A DNA stretch of 64,000 nt from an uncultured Christensenellaceae bacterium (GCA_934555865.1 CAKTFI010000001.1:25785-89784); one strand, 5' to 3'; counted from the first letter of the stretch, positions 49,353-57,993 are shown. Notes: generated by a model from the letters alone, not told the origin. Numbers and translations: made by a program.

Positions 49353-51476
49353 ATGGGCTATATCGGAACGAGCGCATTGTTGAAAAGTTTGGGTATTTCC
49401 AAAAAAGCATTGTATAGCCTGGTGAACAGCGGCGAGGTCGCTTCCCCGCGCAAGCGGGGCGGGCGCTATCTGTGGAGCGAGCAGGAGGCGACGGAGATCG
49501 TCTGCGCCCTGGCGCGCCGGAGCACGCAGGACGCGCTGGCCTTCGATCAGCTGGAAAAGCGATACCTGGGCGGCAAGGCCAAATACAGCGCCTTTATCCG
49601 TGAGACGGCGGACGCTTTCTGCCCGGGCTTTGAGAGCTTTGCGGACTATTTCGCGGGGACGGGTGGGTCGGCCGAGGCGTTTTCAGACAAGACGCTGCTG
49701 GTGAACGACCTTTTGTATTCTTCCTATCTGTTCCTGCTGGCCTGGTACGGGCCGGAGCGGGCGGATATGCCCAAGCTCTCCCGCTGGATCGGGGAATATA
49801 ACCACGCGGCCCCGGCCGGGGAAAACTATGTCTCCCAGCAGTTCGGCGGGACCTATTTCGGCCCGGCGGCGGCGCGCAAAATCGGCTATGTCCGCGAGGA
49901 TATTGAGCAGAAATACGCGGCGGGGGAGATGAACGCGCGGGAGCGGGCGATCCTGCTTGCCTCGCTTTTGCAGGCGATGGACGGCGCAGCCAACATCTAC
50001 GCGCACTACGACACCTTTAAGGCCCCGCCCGTCAAGTGGGCGCCGCTGGAGATGCGCCTCCCGGCCATTTCCAACGAGAACGACCCGGAAAACCGCGTGT
50101 TTCAGACGGATGCCAACATGCTCGCGGCCTATACCTACAGCGATGTGGCCTACCTCGACCCGCCGGTAGACTCCCGGCAATACGGCGACATTTACCACCT
50201 GCCGGAAAACATCGCGCAGTGGGCCAAGCCGGAGCTGCGCGGCAAGACAAAAAAGGTCGCCCGGGCGCAAGGCAAGAGCCTGTATTGCAAGAAGGGGGCG
50301 GCGCAGGTGTTCGCCGCGCTCGTGGAAGGGTGCAAGGCAAAATGCATCCTCGCGGCGCTGCCCGAAAAGCAGGAGGGCCGCGGCGCGCGGTCGTCGCTCA
50401 AATTGTCGGCGGAGGAGATGCTTGATTGTCTGCGCAAGCACGGGGAGGTGCACATTGTGTTTCCGCCGCTGCCGCCCAAGACGCCGGCGGAAAAGCAGCT
50501 GCTGCTCTCCTATGAATTCAAGAAAAAGGAAGACAACTCGCGCGAAAGCGCCAACAAAAAGGGCGGCTTGCTGGTCTGCCGATGCGGGGTCCCGCCCCGG
50601 GAATGGGTGGATTCGCCCATCAATTTCACGGGCGGCAAATACCGGGAGCTTTCCTCGCTGCTGCCCTATTTTCCGGCAGACATCCGGCGGATGTGGGATG
50701 TGTTTTCCGGCGGGTGCAGCGTCGGCGTGAATGTAGCGGCACAAAAGACCGTGTTCGTCGACCAGGACGAGGCGGTCACGGCGCTGTTTGCAGCGATGCG
50801 CGCGGCGGGCGGCGGCTTTTTTGGCGAGGTGGAGCAGGTCATTTCCGACTTCGCTCTGTCGCGGTCCTGGGAAAAGGGCTATGAATTCTATGGCGTGGCG
50901 GCGGAGGCAGGGCTGGCCAATGTGAACAAGGAGGCCTATGCCCGCCTGCGGGAGGCGTTCAACGCGGAGCGCCGCCGGGACACGCGCTATTACGCCATGC
51001 TGTATGTGCTTATCGTCTATGGCTTCAACAACATGCCGCGCTTTAACCGGATGGGGGAATTCAACCTGCCGGTAGGCAAGCGCGACTGGAACGCCAGCAT
51101 GCAGGGCAAACTCCGCGCGTTTCTAAGCCGCCTGGAGGAGGTGGACGCCACCTTTTTGGCGATGGATTTCCGGCGGATCGACATCGCGTCGCTCTCGCCC
51201 GAGGAGGACTTTCTCTACCTCGACCCGCCCTATCTCGGCGCGGCGGCCTATTACAATCGGCAGTCTGTCTGGGCAGAGCGGGAGGAGCGGGCGCTCATGC
51301 GCTTTCTGGATCAACTGGACGCCTACGGCATCCGCTATGCGCTGTCTACGGCGCTTTCCTATGGTGGGACGCAAAACAAAGTCCTTGCCCGGTGGTTGGA
51401 ACAGGAGGCCAGCCGCCACCGCATTTTCCGGCAGGAGGCGCAGGAAGGGGAAAAAATGCTGATTCTCAATTACTGA
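49353..51476 (+). CDS. HTH plus tandem adenine-DNA methyltransferase
   Basis: Protein of 707 residues with three parts. Residues 1-60 are a MerR/excisionase-like helix-turn-helix (LLKSLGISKKALYSLVNSGE). Residues about 60-395 are a first D12-class N6-adenine methyltransferase-like domain: SAM motif DYFAGTGGSAEAF and, at 269-272, DPPV where DPPY is usual, followed by SRQYGDIYHLPENIA. Residues about 425-707 are a second, complete Dam-type domain: INFTGGKYRELSSLL, DVFSGGCSVG, and DPPY at 624-627. The tandem plan recalls M.FokI, which methylates both strands of an asymmetric site. No restriction enzyme gene adjoins it. Ribosome binding site GAAGAGGAAGG. Confidence 0.88.
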   Translation: MGYIGTSALLKSLGISKKALYSLVNSGEVASPRKRGGRYLWSEQEATEIVCALARRSTQDALAFDQLEKRYLGGKAKYSAFIRETADAFCPGFESFADYFAGTGGSAEAFSDKTLLVNDLLYSSYLFLLAWYGPERADMPKLSRWIGEYNHAAPAGENYVSQQFGGTYFGPAAARKIGYVREDIEQKYAAGEMNARERAILLASLLQAMDGAANIYAHYDTFKAPPVKWAPLEMRLPAISNENDPENRVFQTDANMLAAYTYSDVAYLDPPVDSRQYGDIYHLPENIAQWAKPELRGKTKKVARAQGKSLYCKKGAAQVFAALVEGCKAKCILAALPEKQEGRGARSSLKLSAEEMLDCLRKHGEVHIVFPPLPPKTPAEKQLLLSYEFKKKEDNSRESANKKGGLLVCRCGVPPREWVDSPINFTGGKYRELSSLLPYFPADIRRMWDVFSGGCSVGVNVAAQKTVFVDQDEAVTALFAAMRAAGGGFFGEVEQVISDFALSRSWEKGYEFYGVAAEAGLANVNKEAYARLREAFNAERRRDTRYYAMLYVLIVYGFNNMPRFNRMGEFNLPVGKRDWNASMQGKLRAFLSRLEEVDATFLAMDFRRIDIASLSPEEDFLYLDPPYLGAAAYYNRQSVWAEREERALMRFLDQLDAYGIRYALSTALSYGGTQNKVLARWLEQEASRHRIFRQEAQEGEKMLILNY

Positions 51477-51510
51477 TCGGCATATTCTATACAAAAGAGA
51501 GGAACACAAA

Positions 51511-51984
51511 ATGGTTGTTATCGAAGTAAAGGATCTTGGCAAGATCAAGATCGAATTGGACGAACAGGCGGCGCCGATCACGGCCAAGAACTTCCGGGAT
51601 CTGGTGGAAAAGGGCTTTTACAACGGCCTGATTTTTCACCGGGTGATCGCGGGCTTTATGATCCAGGGCGGCTGCCCCGAGGGGACGGGCATGGGCGGCC
51701 CGGGATATACCATCAAGGGCGAATTCGCGGCGAACGGCGTGGACAATCCCCTAAAGCATGTCCGCGGGGTCGTTTCGATGGCGCGGGCGATGGATCCGGA
51801 CTCTGCCGGGTCGCAGTTCTTCATCATGCATGCGGACGCGCCCTATCTGGACGGACAGTATTCGGCGTTCGGCCGGGTCGTGGAGGGCATGGAGGTGGTC
51901 GACGAGATCGCGAACAGCATGACCGACTACAGCGACCGCCCCTATCAGGATGTCGTGATGGAAAAGGTATATTGGGAGGACTAA
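51511..51984 (+). CDS. Cyclophilin-type peptidyl-prolyl isomerase
   Basis: Protein folding catalyst of 157 residues without a signal peptide, so cytosolic. The core FHRVIAGFMIQGG (catalytic Arg), GSQFFI and LDGQYSAFGRV motifs are complete. AGAGG stands eight bases before the start. It follows the methyltransferase by 34 bases and may share its transcript. A bidirectional terminator follows at once. Confidence 0.95.
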   Translation: MVVIEVKDLGKIKIELDEQAAPITAKNFRDLVEKGFYNGLIFHRVIAGFMIQGGCPEGTGMGGPGYTIKGEFAANGVDNPLKHVRGVVSMARAMDPDSAGSQFFIMHADAPYLDGQYSAFGRVVEGMEVVDEIANSMTDYSDRPYQDVVMEKVYWED

Positions 51985-52010
51985 AAAAAGAGGCATTTGC
52001 CTCTTTTTTT
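51983..52010. terminator. Bidirectional terminator
   Basis: AAAAAGAGGCA / TGCCTCTTTTT, very short loop, T-run on both strands, between two convergent genes whose stops flank it. Confidence 0.85.
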
Positions 52011-52551
52011 AGATGATCGGATTCTTTTTGGAGAGCAGCGCGTCAAACGCCGAAGCGTAGACGGCAAAGGCGCGCTTTTTCCACGCGACGAGGTATTTGT
52101 CGGCCTCCTGCGCGGAATCGGCAAAGAAGCTCAGCTCAAAGATCGCGAGGTCATTTTCCAAAATCTGTAATGTGACGCGGTAGTGGTGCTCACCCAGGCG
52201 GATGGATTCCGCGTGTGTGCAGAAGCGGAGGCGCAGTTCCTGTGCGTGTTCCGCAAGATACCCGTCGATCGCGGCGCGCAGGCTGCGCAGGAGGTTGCCC
52301 TCGAACAGGGAGAGCGCGTCGACACCGGTGGGGCTCAGCGCATAGAACAGGCCATTGCGCTGCTGCCGGGGCGTGACCCATTGCGTTTGCTGCAGGTCGT
52401 GCAGGTTGCTTTTCAGGTCGAAGTATTCCATGAGGTGCAGCGCGGCGCAAAGCTCGGCAAGCGATTCCTCGCCGAGCGGGCATTCCGCCTGACGAAGCGC
52501 ATAGAGAAGCGCGACCTTGCGCACGGCAATTTTTCCCTGATTGGTCTCCAT
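52009..52551 (-). CDS. DUF4364 winged-helix protein
   Basis: Protein of 180 residues. The family begins with a winged-helix domain (RKVALLYALRQAECPL..LAELCAALHL) that probably binds DNA, followed by an alpha/beta domain. DUF4364 is widespread in Clostridia without a defined target. GGAGG lies eight bases before the start. It is monocistronic. Confidence 0.8.
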   Translation of the reverse strand: METNQGKIAVRKVALLYALRQAECPLGEESLAELCAALHLMEYFDLKSNLHDLQQTQWVTPRQQRNGLFYALSPTGVDALSLFEGNLLRSLRAAIDGYLAEHAQELRLRFCTHAESIRLGEHHYRVTLQILENDLAIFELSFFADSAQEADKYLVAWKKRAFAVYASAFDALLSKKNPII

Positions 52552-52657
52552 CCGGGCACCTCCTTTCCTGCTTCATTATAGCACGAAGGCAAAAAAGGTG
52601 GCAAGCCGGGCGGCCGTGGCGGAGGGAAAGATTTTTCAAAGTTTTTTGTAAAAAAAC

Positions 52658-52685
52658 TTGCAATTTCGTGGGAGATGAGTATAAT
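52658..52685 (+). promoter_or_regulatory. Promoter of the tRNA-Val / 6S-like / tRNA-Gln cluster
   Basis: TTGCAA, 16-bp spacer, TATAAT, 13 bases before the tRNA-Val. No other promoter is visible between the three RNAs. Confidence 0.75.
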
Positions 52686-52698
52686 AAATATAGCACAC

Positions 52699-52775
<77 letters not shown>

Positions 52776-52958
52776 AACCTGGGGTGCTGGTTATGCTCTG
52801 ATTTTAGACCCACGCTTTGTAAAAGGGTTTTCGTGTCTTGATAGATTGGGAATGCACGCCCATTGCGGATGGGAAGCACAAAGGTCTAAGCAGATTACCC
52901 ACCTGCCGAGAGGCGGGTTACAAAATGGAGCAGACGACACGCCTGGGGATCCTTTTTT
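52776..52958 (+). ncRNA. ssrS: 6S RNA-like structured RNA
   Basis: A 185-base noncoding stretch that folds as one long irregular hairpin. Paired blocks: TGCTC with GAGCA, ATTTT with AAAAT, TAGACC and CTTTGT with ACAAAGGTCTA, and an apical CCCAT / ATGGG. On the 3' side CACCTGCCGAGAGGCGGGT forms a hairpin followed by GGTTACA, the same arrangement as in the central bubble of E. coli 6S RNA. 6S binds sigma-factor-loaded RNA polymerase. It ends in TTTTTT at 52953. Exact ends, and whether it is processed from the tRNA transcript, are inferred. Confidence 0.6.
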
Positions 52959-52969
52959 GGGACGCGGAT

Positions 52970-53043
52970 AGCCGAATAGTGTAACGGTAACACCTACGAC
53001 TCTGACTCGTATTTTCTAGGTTCGAATCCTAGTTCGGCTGCCA
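52970..53043 (+). tRNA. tRNA-Gln (anticodon CTG)
   Basis: Acceptor AGCCGAA / TTCGGCT, D stem GTGT / ACAC, anticodon stem TACGA / TCGTA with loop CTCTGAC, T arm TAGG / CCTA around TTCGAAT, and encoded CCA. Confidence 0.93.
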
Positions 53044-53047
53044 CCGG

Positions 53048-53079
53048 ATGGAGCAAAGCATGCTTTGCTCCATTTTTTT
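53048..53079 (+). terminator. Terminator of the tRNA cluster
   Basis: GGAGCAAAGCA / TGCTTTGCTCC, perfect stem with no loop base to spare, followed by ATTTTTTT. Confidence 0.85.
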
Positions 53080-53140
53080 GTGGAAAAACGGAAAAATGCT
53101 GCCGGCATTTTCAAAATCTATGATGCAAAAGGAGGACGGC

Positions 53141-54085
53141 ATGCTGCGGGAACGGTTAGCAGAGCAGGGTGTGTTGATACTGGACGGCGCGTTGGCGACG
53201 GAGCTGGAGCGCCGGGGGTGCAATTTGCAGGACAGCCTCTGGTCGGCCAAGGTGCTGATGGAGGAGCCGGAAAAGATTCGCCAGGTGCACGAGGATTATT
53301 TCCGCGCGGGAGCGGACATCGGCATCTCGGCGAGCTATCAGGCCAGCGTGCAGGGCTTTTTGGAGCGCGGCTATTCCGCGGCGCAGGCGCGGGAATGGAT
53401 CCGCGCGTCGGTGCGGCTGCTGCGGGAGGCGGGAGAGGCGTATTGGCAGGCGGGGGGCAAGGCGGCCGGGCGGCCGCGGCCGATCGCGGCGGCCTCCATC
53501 GGCCCCTATGGCGCGTATCTGGCCGACGGGTCGGAATACCGCGGCGATTACGGCATCTCGGAGGAGGCGCTCGTCGCCTTTCATGCAGAGCGGCTGCGCC
53601 TCCTGGAGGAGGCGGGGGCAGACCTCTTCGCCTGTGAGACCATCCCCTCGCTTGGCGAGGCGAAGGCGATCCTGCGGGCGATGGCGCAGCAGGGCTGTAC
53701 GCTGCCCTGCTGGATGAGCTTCAGCTGCCGCGACGGGGTGCACATCTCCGAGGGCACGCCCATCGCCGCGTGCGCGGAATTTTTGGATGCGCAGGACCGG
53801 GTAGAGGCGATCGGCGTCAACTGCACTGCGCCGGAATACATCGAGGGGCTGATCCGGGAGATCCGCCGCGCCTCGGGCAAGCCCATCGTTGTCTATGGCA
53901 ACAGCGGCGAAGCGTATGACCCGACGGAAAAGGTCTGGCACGGGCGGGAGACCGCGCCCTGCTATGCGGACTGGGCGCCGAAGTGGTACGCGGCGGGTGC
54001 GCGCATCCTGGGCGGGTGCTGCCGCACGACACCGGCGGACATCGCCGCGATCTACGCCTGGCGCGCGCGGATGCAGCAACAATAG
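53141..54085 (+). CDS. mmuM: Homocysteine S-methyltransferase
   Basis: Zinc enzyme of 314 residues that makes methionine from homocysteine, in the MmuM branch using S-methylmethionine or SAM as donor. ILDGALATELERRG opens the barrel; the zinc ligands are Cys in GVNCTAPEY near residue 228 and the pair in GGCCRTTP near 294. The start at 53141 has GGAGG five bases upstream; the frame stays open further back but runs into the tRNA terminator. Complements the SAH nucleosidase and cysK in methyl and sulfur recycling. Confidence 0.92.
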   Translation: MLRERLAEQGVLILDGALATELERRGCNLQDSLWSAKVLMEEPEKIRQVHEDYFRAGADIGISASYQASVQGFLERGYSAAQAREWIRASVRLLREAGEAYWQAGGKAAGRPRPIAAASIGPYGAYLADGSEYRGDYGISEEALVAFHAERLRLLEEAGADLFACETIPSLGEAKAILRAMAQQGCTLPCWMSFSCRDGVHISEGTPIAACAEFLDAQDRVEAIGVNCTAPEYIEGLIREIRRASGKPIVVYGNSGEAYDPTEKVWHGRETAPCYADWAPKWYAAGARILGGCCRTTPADIAAIYAWRARMQQQ

Positions 54086-54097
54086 AAAAAGGCGGAC

Positions 54098-54130
54098 AAA
54101 GGACTTCAGCCCTGGGCGGAGTCCTTTTTT
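54098..54130. terminator. Terminator between mmuM and the Xre gene
   Basis: AAAGGACT / AGTCCTTT with a 14-base loop and TTTT; it overlaps the last codons of the convergent regulator. Confidence 0.75.
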
Positions 54131-54363
54131 GCTGCGCATTTTCCGGCGGGGCGATTCGGGTCGGGGGAAATGCCGAGCAAAAAGTCGGCGGAGATGTTGT
54201 AGAACAGGCAGAGTGCCCGCAGGTGCCGGAGCGGCAATTCGTTGGCGCCGCGTTCATAGCGGGCGTACATGGTCTGCGAGGTGCCGAGCAGGCTGGCCAC
54301 CTGCGTCTGCGTCAGGTCGTTGTCCTCTCGAAGATCGCGAAGCCGGTTAAAATAGGTTTTCAT
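54106..54363 (-). CDS. Xre-family helix-turn-helix regulator
   Basis: Short regulator of 85 residues, essentially only the Cro/C1 domain (LRDLREDNDLTQTQVASLLGTSQTM is its core, given here in part) with ADFLLGISP in the end helix and a basic tail overlapping the terminator. The start is uncertain: 54363 has GGGGGC six bases upstream, while an ATG five codons earlier at 54378 has GGAAA. Confidence 0.8.
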   Translation of the reverse strand: MKTYFNRLRDLREDNDLTQTQVASLLGTSQTMYARYERGANELPLRHLRALCLFYNISADFLLGISPDPNRPAGKCAAKKDSAQG

Positions 54364-54499
54364 AGACGCCCCCTGCATGACAAATTTCCTTCATTCTAAT
54401 GGAGGCGGCCGGATGCTCCTTGACTTTAGTAAATATATTTACTAAACTAGAGATAACACGACAAATTTCGTGGAGCTTTTTGAGAGGAGTAAGAAAAAT

Positions 54500-54922
54500 A
54501 TGGGTACTTGGTTTCGGAAGAATGCGTGGCGTCTCGCGGGGATGCTCGTGGGCGCGGTCATCGTGATCCTGGGGATCGCGATGTTTGGCAGGAATGCCGG
54601 GGCGACGCGGGACAGCAGCATTGCCTTCGGCGCGGATTTCTATACGGAGGTATACCGGGCGGCGGCCGGCACGGCCAACAATGTGCGGCGGCTGGCGGAG
54701 CTGGTGCGCACAGGCTTTGGGTCGCTGCTGCTGGCGACGGGGCTGTTGACGATCTGCGGGAATGGCGCGAAACTCACCGCCCTTTCCCCGAAAAAGAAGG
54801 CGGTTGCCCCGCAGGCATCGGAACAGGCCTGGTGGAGCAATCACGATCGGGTTGTCCCGCAGGCATCGGAACAGGCGGCGGCAGCGCCGCAGAAAGCGCA
54901 GGTGGACGATGCGCAGGGCTGA
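54500..54922 (+). CDS. Two-span membrane protein, unknown
   Basis: Protein of 140 residues with two membrane helices (about 11-30, VGAVIVILGIAMFG, and 65-85, GFGSLLLATGLLTICG) and a hydrophilic tail containing two copies of PQASEQA from a recent in-frame DNA duplication. GAGAGGAG lies ten bases before the start. It overlaps the following lipoprotein gene by 14 bases. No family recognised. Confidence 0.65.
   Translation: MGTWFRKNAWRLAGMLVGAVIVILGIAMFGRNAGATRDSSIAFGADFYTEVYRAAAGTANNVRRLAELVRTGFGSLLLATGLLTICGNGAKLTALSPKKKAVAPQASEQAWWSNHDRVVPQASEQAAAAPQKAQVDDAQG
54802..54876 (+). repeat. Tandem-like 27-bp direct repeat inside the membrane protein gene
   Basis: GGTTGCCCCGCAGGCATCGG and seven following bases at 54802-54828 recur at 54850-54876 with one mismatch. 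The 48-bp offset keeps the reading frame. Confidence 0.8.
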
Positions 54923-55814
54923 GCGGAGACTCTGCGCGCTGTGCCTGACCCTGCTCATGCTACTTGCGTTTTGCGGGTGCGTCGGGCGCAAGCCGTATAC
55001 CGAGGCGATGCAGCTGTTGGGGCTTATCGAGACCGAGACCAAGGAAGGGGAGGTCATCCCGGCACAGGCGGCAGTGGAGGACGAGTTCTATACGATGGAC
55101 GCCGACACGCTGGAAGAAGCGATCGAGCTGTTGGAGCAGGCGGGGAAGTACAAAAATGCGGCAACCGTCCTTGCGCACGCGAGGCAGAACCTCGCCTATG
55201 TGCGCGCGGTGGAGAGCTTCCAGCGAGGCGACTTTTCCGTGGCGGAGAGCGCCTTTTCGGAGCTGGAGCCCGGCTTTGCGCAGAGCGAGAAGTACCAATT
55301 GGCGATTACGATGCTTTCCCGGGCGAGTGGGACATGGACGGCGTCGGTGAGCGGCAGCCCGGATTACTCGGAATACTATGAGGATCAGATGCTGAACGGC
55401 ACGGTCACCTGCACGATCGCCGCGCCCTATTCGATCGGCGAATCCGAATATTCCGACTGCGACTGGGTCGCCAATGCGAACATTTCCGTGCAGGCGAGCT
55501 ATTCCGTTTTGGAGGGCGAGGGATACCGCCAGCACAGCATAGGCATGAAGTCTGTCAACAAGCAGAAAGTGACCGGGTTTCATCATGTGACGGATACGAT
55601 GGGGGAATTGGACTCGATGATCCTGATCAAGAACGAAGAATATAAGGACTTTCTCTTTACGCCGCGCAAGGGCGTGTATTCCATGATCTCGATGGAATAT
55701 GACGCGGAAGCGGACACGATCACCCTGACGGAGGTCCCCTATGACATGAACTGGGCGACCTCCTATCCGTCCGAAGTGACCGTGGTGACGCTGCGGCGGG
55801 AAGCGGAGGCATAA
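54909..55814 (+). CDS. Lipoprotein with helical repeats, unknown
   Basis: Exported protein of 301 residues. A short basic start and hydrophobic stretch (LTLLMLLAFCGC) act as signal peptide, probably lipid-modified on Cys22 or Cys24. Residues 35-130 resemble tetratricopeptide-like helices (EAIELLEQAGKYKNAATVLAHA), the rest is beta-rich. Function unknown. It starts within the end of the two-span membrane protein gene with AGGTGG upstream, so the pair is translationally coupled and probably works together at the membrane. Confidence 0.7.
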   Translation: MRRAERRLCALCLTLLMLLAFCGCVGRKPYTEAMQLLGLIETETKEGEVIPAQAAVEDEFYTMDADTLEEAIELLEQAGKYKNAATVLAHARQNLAYVRAVESFQRGDFSVAESAFSELEPGFAQSEKYQLAITMLSRASGTWTASVSGSPDYSEYYEDQMLNGTVTCTIAAPYSIGESEYSDCDWVANANISVQASYSVLEGEGYRQHSIGMKSVNKQKVTGFHHVTDTMGELDSMILIKNEEYKDFLFTPRKGVYSMISMEYDAEADTITLTEVPYDMNWATSYPSEVTVVTLRREAEA

Positions 55815-55829
55815 GAAGGACAACGACAC

Positions 55830-55859
55830 AAGGAAAGGCGGGCTGCCTTTCCTTTTTTG
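55830..55859 (+). terminator. Terminator of the lipoprotein operon
   Basis: AAGGAAAGGC / GCCTTTCCTT with a GGGCT loop and TTTT. Confidence 0.88.
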
Positions 55860-55997
55860 TTCCGAAAATTCTTGAAAGTTTTACACGGGCGGGGTTTCCG
55901 CGATTGAGCGGGCGGGGGAAATCTGGTAAAATGGAAGGGTCGCAAAGCGGCAAAGGTATTTTTCTATTTTATCGTCTCTTTTTAGGAGGAATTATTT

Positions 55998-57194
55998 ATG
56001 GATCTTTTTGCAAAAATGGACATCCCGCTTTTGGAACAGGTGCGGGAAGCGAACATCTACCCCTACTTTCACGAGCTGCAGTCGCGGCAGGGGCCGGAGG
56101 TCATCATGGAGGGCAAGCGGCGGATCATGCTCGGTTCCAACAACTATCTGGGCCTCACGACCAACGAACGCGTGATCGAGGCGGGCATCAAGGCGCTGGA
56201 AAAGTACGGCACGGGCTGCTCGGGTTCGCGGTTTTTGAACGGCACGCTGGATATGCATGTGCAGCTGGAGCAGGAGCTTGCAGACTTCGTCGGCATGGAG
56301 GCGGCCGTGACCTTTTCGACGGGCTTCCAGTCCAACCTTGGCATCATCAGCGCCGTCGTCGGCCGGAACGACTATGTGATCTGCGACCGCGAAAACCACG
56401 CGAGCATCTATGACGGATGCCGGCTGTCCTATGGCAAGATGCTACGGTATCGTCACAACGACATGCAGGACCTGGAGCGGCAGCTTCAAAAGGTGCCGGA
56501 CACGGCGGGCATTCTCATCGTGACGGACGGCGTGTTCAGCATGGGCGGTGACATCGCGAACCTGCCGGAGATTGTCCGGCTGGCGCAGCAGTACGGGGCG
56601 AAGGTCATGGTGGACGACGCGCATGGTCTCGGCGTGTTGGGCAACGGCGGTCGTGGGACGGCGGATTATTTTGGATTGACGGATGAGGTGGACATCATCA
56701 TGGGCACCTTCAGCAAGTCACTGGCCAGCCTCGGCGGGTATATGGCCGCGAGCAAGCGGGTGGCGGACTATGTGCGCCATACCTCCCGGCCGTTCATCTT
56801 CAGCGCGTCTATTCCGCCGGCAAACTGTGCGAGTGCGCTCGAGGCGCTGCATGTGCTGAAGGAGACGCCGGAGCTCGTCACGCGGCTGGCTGACCTGTCG
56901 ACCTATATGCGCGATGGCCTAACCAAGCGGGGCATTTCTATCCGGGAAAGCCAGACGCCGCTGCCCACGCCGTGCGCGACGCCCATCATCCCCATCTATA
57001 CCTACGAACCGATGGAGACCTTCCACACGGCCAAGCGGCTGTACGACGAAGGGGTATATGTCAACAATGTGCTGCCCCCGGCGACGCCGGAACACGAATG
57101 TCTGCTGCGCACCAGCTATATGGCGACGCACACCACGGCGCTGCTGGATGAGGCGCTGGACATCCTGGAAAGGGTGCTTGCGGAGAATGCCTGA
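55998..57194 (+). CDS. Alpha-oxoamine synthase (Kbl/BioF/SPT family)
   Basis: PLP enzyme of 398 residues condensing an amino acid with an acyl-CoA with loss of CO2. MLGSNNYLGL, GTGCSGSRFLNGT, DDAHGLGVLG and the lysine motif TFSKSLASLGGY near residue 240 are diagnostic of the family, which includes glycine C-acetyltransferase, 8-amino-7-oxononanoate synthase and serine palmitoyltransferase. Sequence alone does not settle which. The next gene is a reductase that overlaps it by eight bases, a pairing that resembles ketosphinganine formation and reduction more than biotin or threonine use. AGGAGGAA precedes the start. Confidence 0.88.
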   Translation: MDLFAKMDIPLLEQVREANIYPYFHELQSRQGPEVIMEGKRRIMLGSNNYLGLTTNERVIEAGIKALEKYGTGCSGSRFLNGTLDMHVQLEQELADFVGMEAAVTFSTGFQSNLGIISAVVGRNDYVICDRENHASIYDGCRLSYGKMLRYRHNDMQDLERQLQKVPDTAGILIVTDGVFSMGGDIANLPEIVRLAQQYGAKVMVDDAHGLGVLGNGGRGTADYFGLTDEVDIIMGTFSKSLASLGGYMAASKRVADYVRHTSRPFIFSASIPPANCASALEALHVLKETPELVTRLADLSTYMRDGLTKRGISIRESQTPLPTPCATPIIPIYTYEPMETFHTAKRLYDEGVYVNNVLPPATPEHECLLRTSYMATHTTALLDEALDILERVLAENA

Positions 57195-57987
57195 GCCAAA
57201 GGTCGCCATTGTGACGGGCGCATCCGGTGGGATCGGCTATGCCACCGCCAAGCGCCTCGCGGCGGCGGGGTATCGCGTCTATGGCCTCTCCCGGCATCCG
57301 CGGGAGGAAGCCTGGATGCACGGCCTGGCGGCGGATGTCTGCGACGCGCAGGCGGTAGAGAGCCTCGTTGCGCAGGTGTATGCGGCGGAGGGGCGGATCG
57401 ACCTGTTGGTGAGCAACGCTGGGTTCGGCATCTCCGGCCCGGTGGAGGACACGCTCCCCGCGGACGCCAAGCGGCAGATGGATGTCAACTTCTTCGGGTT
57501 CTTCCACTGTGCGCGGGCGGTTATCCCCTATATGCGCGCGCAGGGCGGCGGCTGCATCGCGGCGGTGAGCTCTGTGGCGGGGGCGATCCCCATCCCCTTT
57601 CAGGCGTTTTACTCGGCGAGCAAGGCGGCGATCAATTCGCTGAGCCTCGCGCTTGCAAACGAGGTGCGGCCCTTTGGCATCCGCGTGCTGGCCGTCATGC
57701 CGGGCGATGTGCGGACGGGCTTCACCGCGGCGCGCGAAAAGGGGACGGCCGCGCCGGATTCCCCCTATGCCGGGGTGCTGGAACGCTCGGTCGAGGGCAT
57801 GGAGCGGGACGAGCAGGGCGGCATGAGCCCGGACTATGTGGCGAAATGCATCTGCCGGGCCGTGGCGCGCAAGCGTCCGCGCCCGCTGTATACCGTCGGC
57901 GGGAAATACCGGGTGTTCACCTGCCTCGCAAAACTGCTGCCGGCGCGGCTGTGCAACTGGCTTGTGGGCAAGCTGTACGCCTCTTGA
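57187..57987 (+). CDS. Short-chain dehydrogenase/reductase
   Basis: NAD(P)-dependent reductase of 266 residues. TGASGGIG near residue 10 binds the cofactor, SNAGFG follows, and the catalytic YSASK with its upstream Ser lies near residue 145. The C-terminal 40 residues are hydrophobic and basic (a KYRVFTCLAKLLPARL stretch), as in membrane-associated keto-lipid reductases. It overlaps the alpha-oxoamine synthase gene, so it likely reduces that enzyme's amino-ketone product. Confidence 0.88.
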   Translation: MPEPKVAIVTGASGGIGYATAKRLAAAGYRVYGLSRHPREEAWMHGLAADVCDAQAVESLVAQVYAAEGRIDLLVSNAGFGISGPVEDTLPADAKRQMDVNFFGFFHCARAVIPYMRAQGGGCIAAVSSVAGAIPIPFQAFYSASKAAINSLSLALANEVRPFGIRVLAVMPGDVRTGFTAAREKGTAAPDSPYAGVLERSVEGMERDEQGGMSPDYVAKCICRAVARKRPRPLYTVGGKYRVFTCLAKLLPARLCNWLVGKLYAS

Positions 57988-57993
57988 AAAGAA

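Noticed and set aside
53048-53140. Extended N-terminus of the homocysteine methyltransferase
   Set aside because: The open frame upstream of 53141 passes through the tRNA terminator hairpin and lacks a ribosome binding site.
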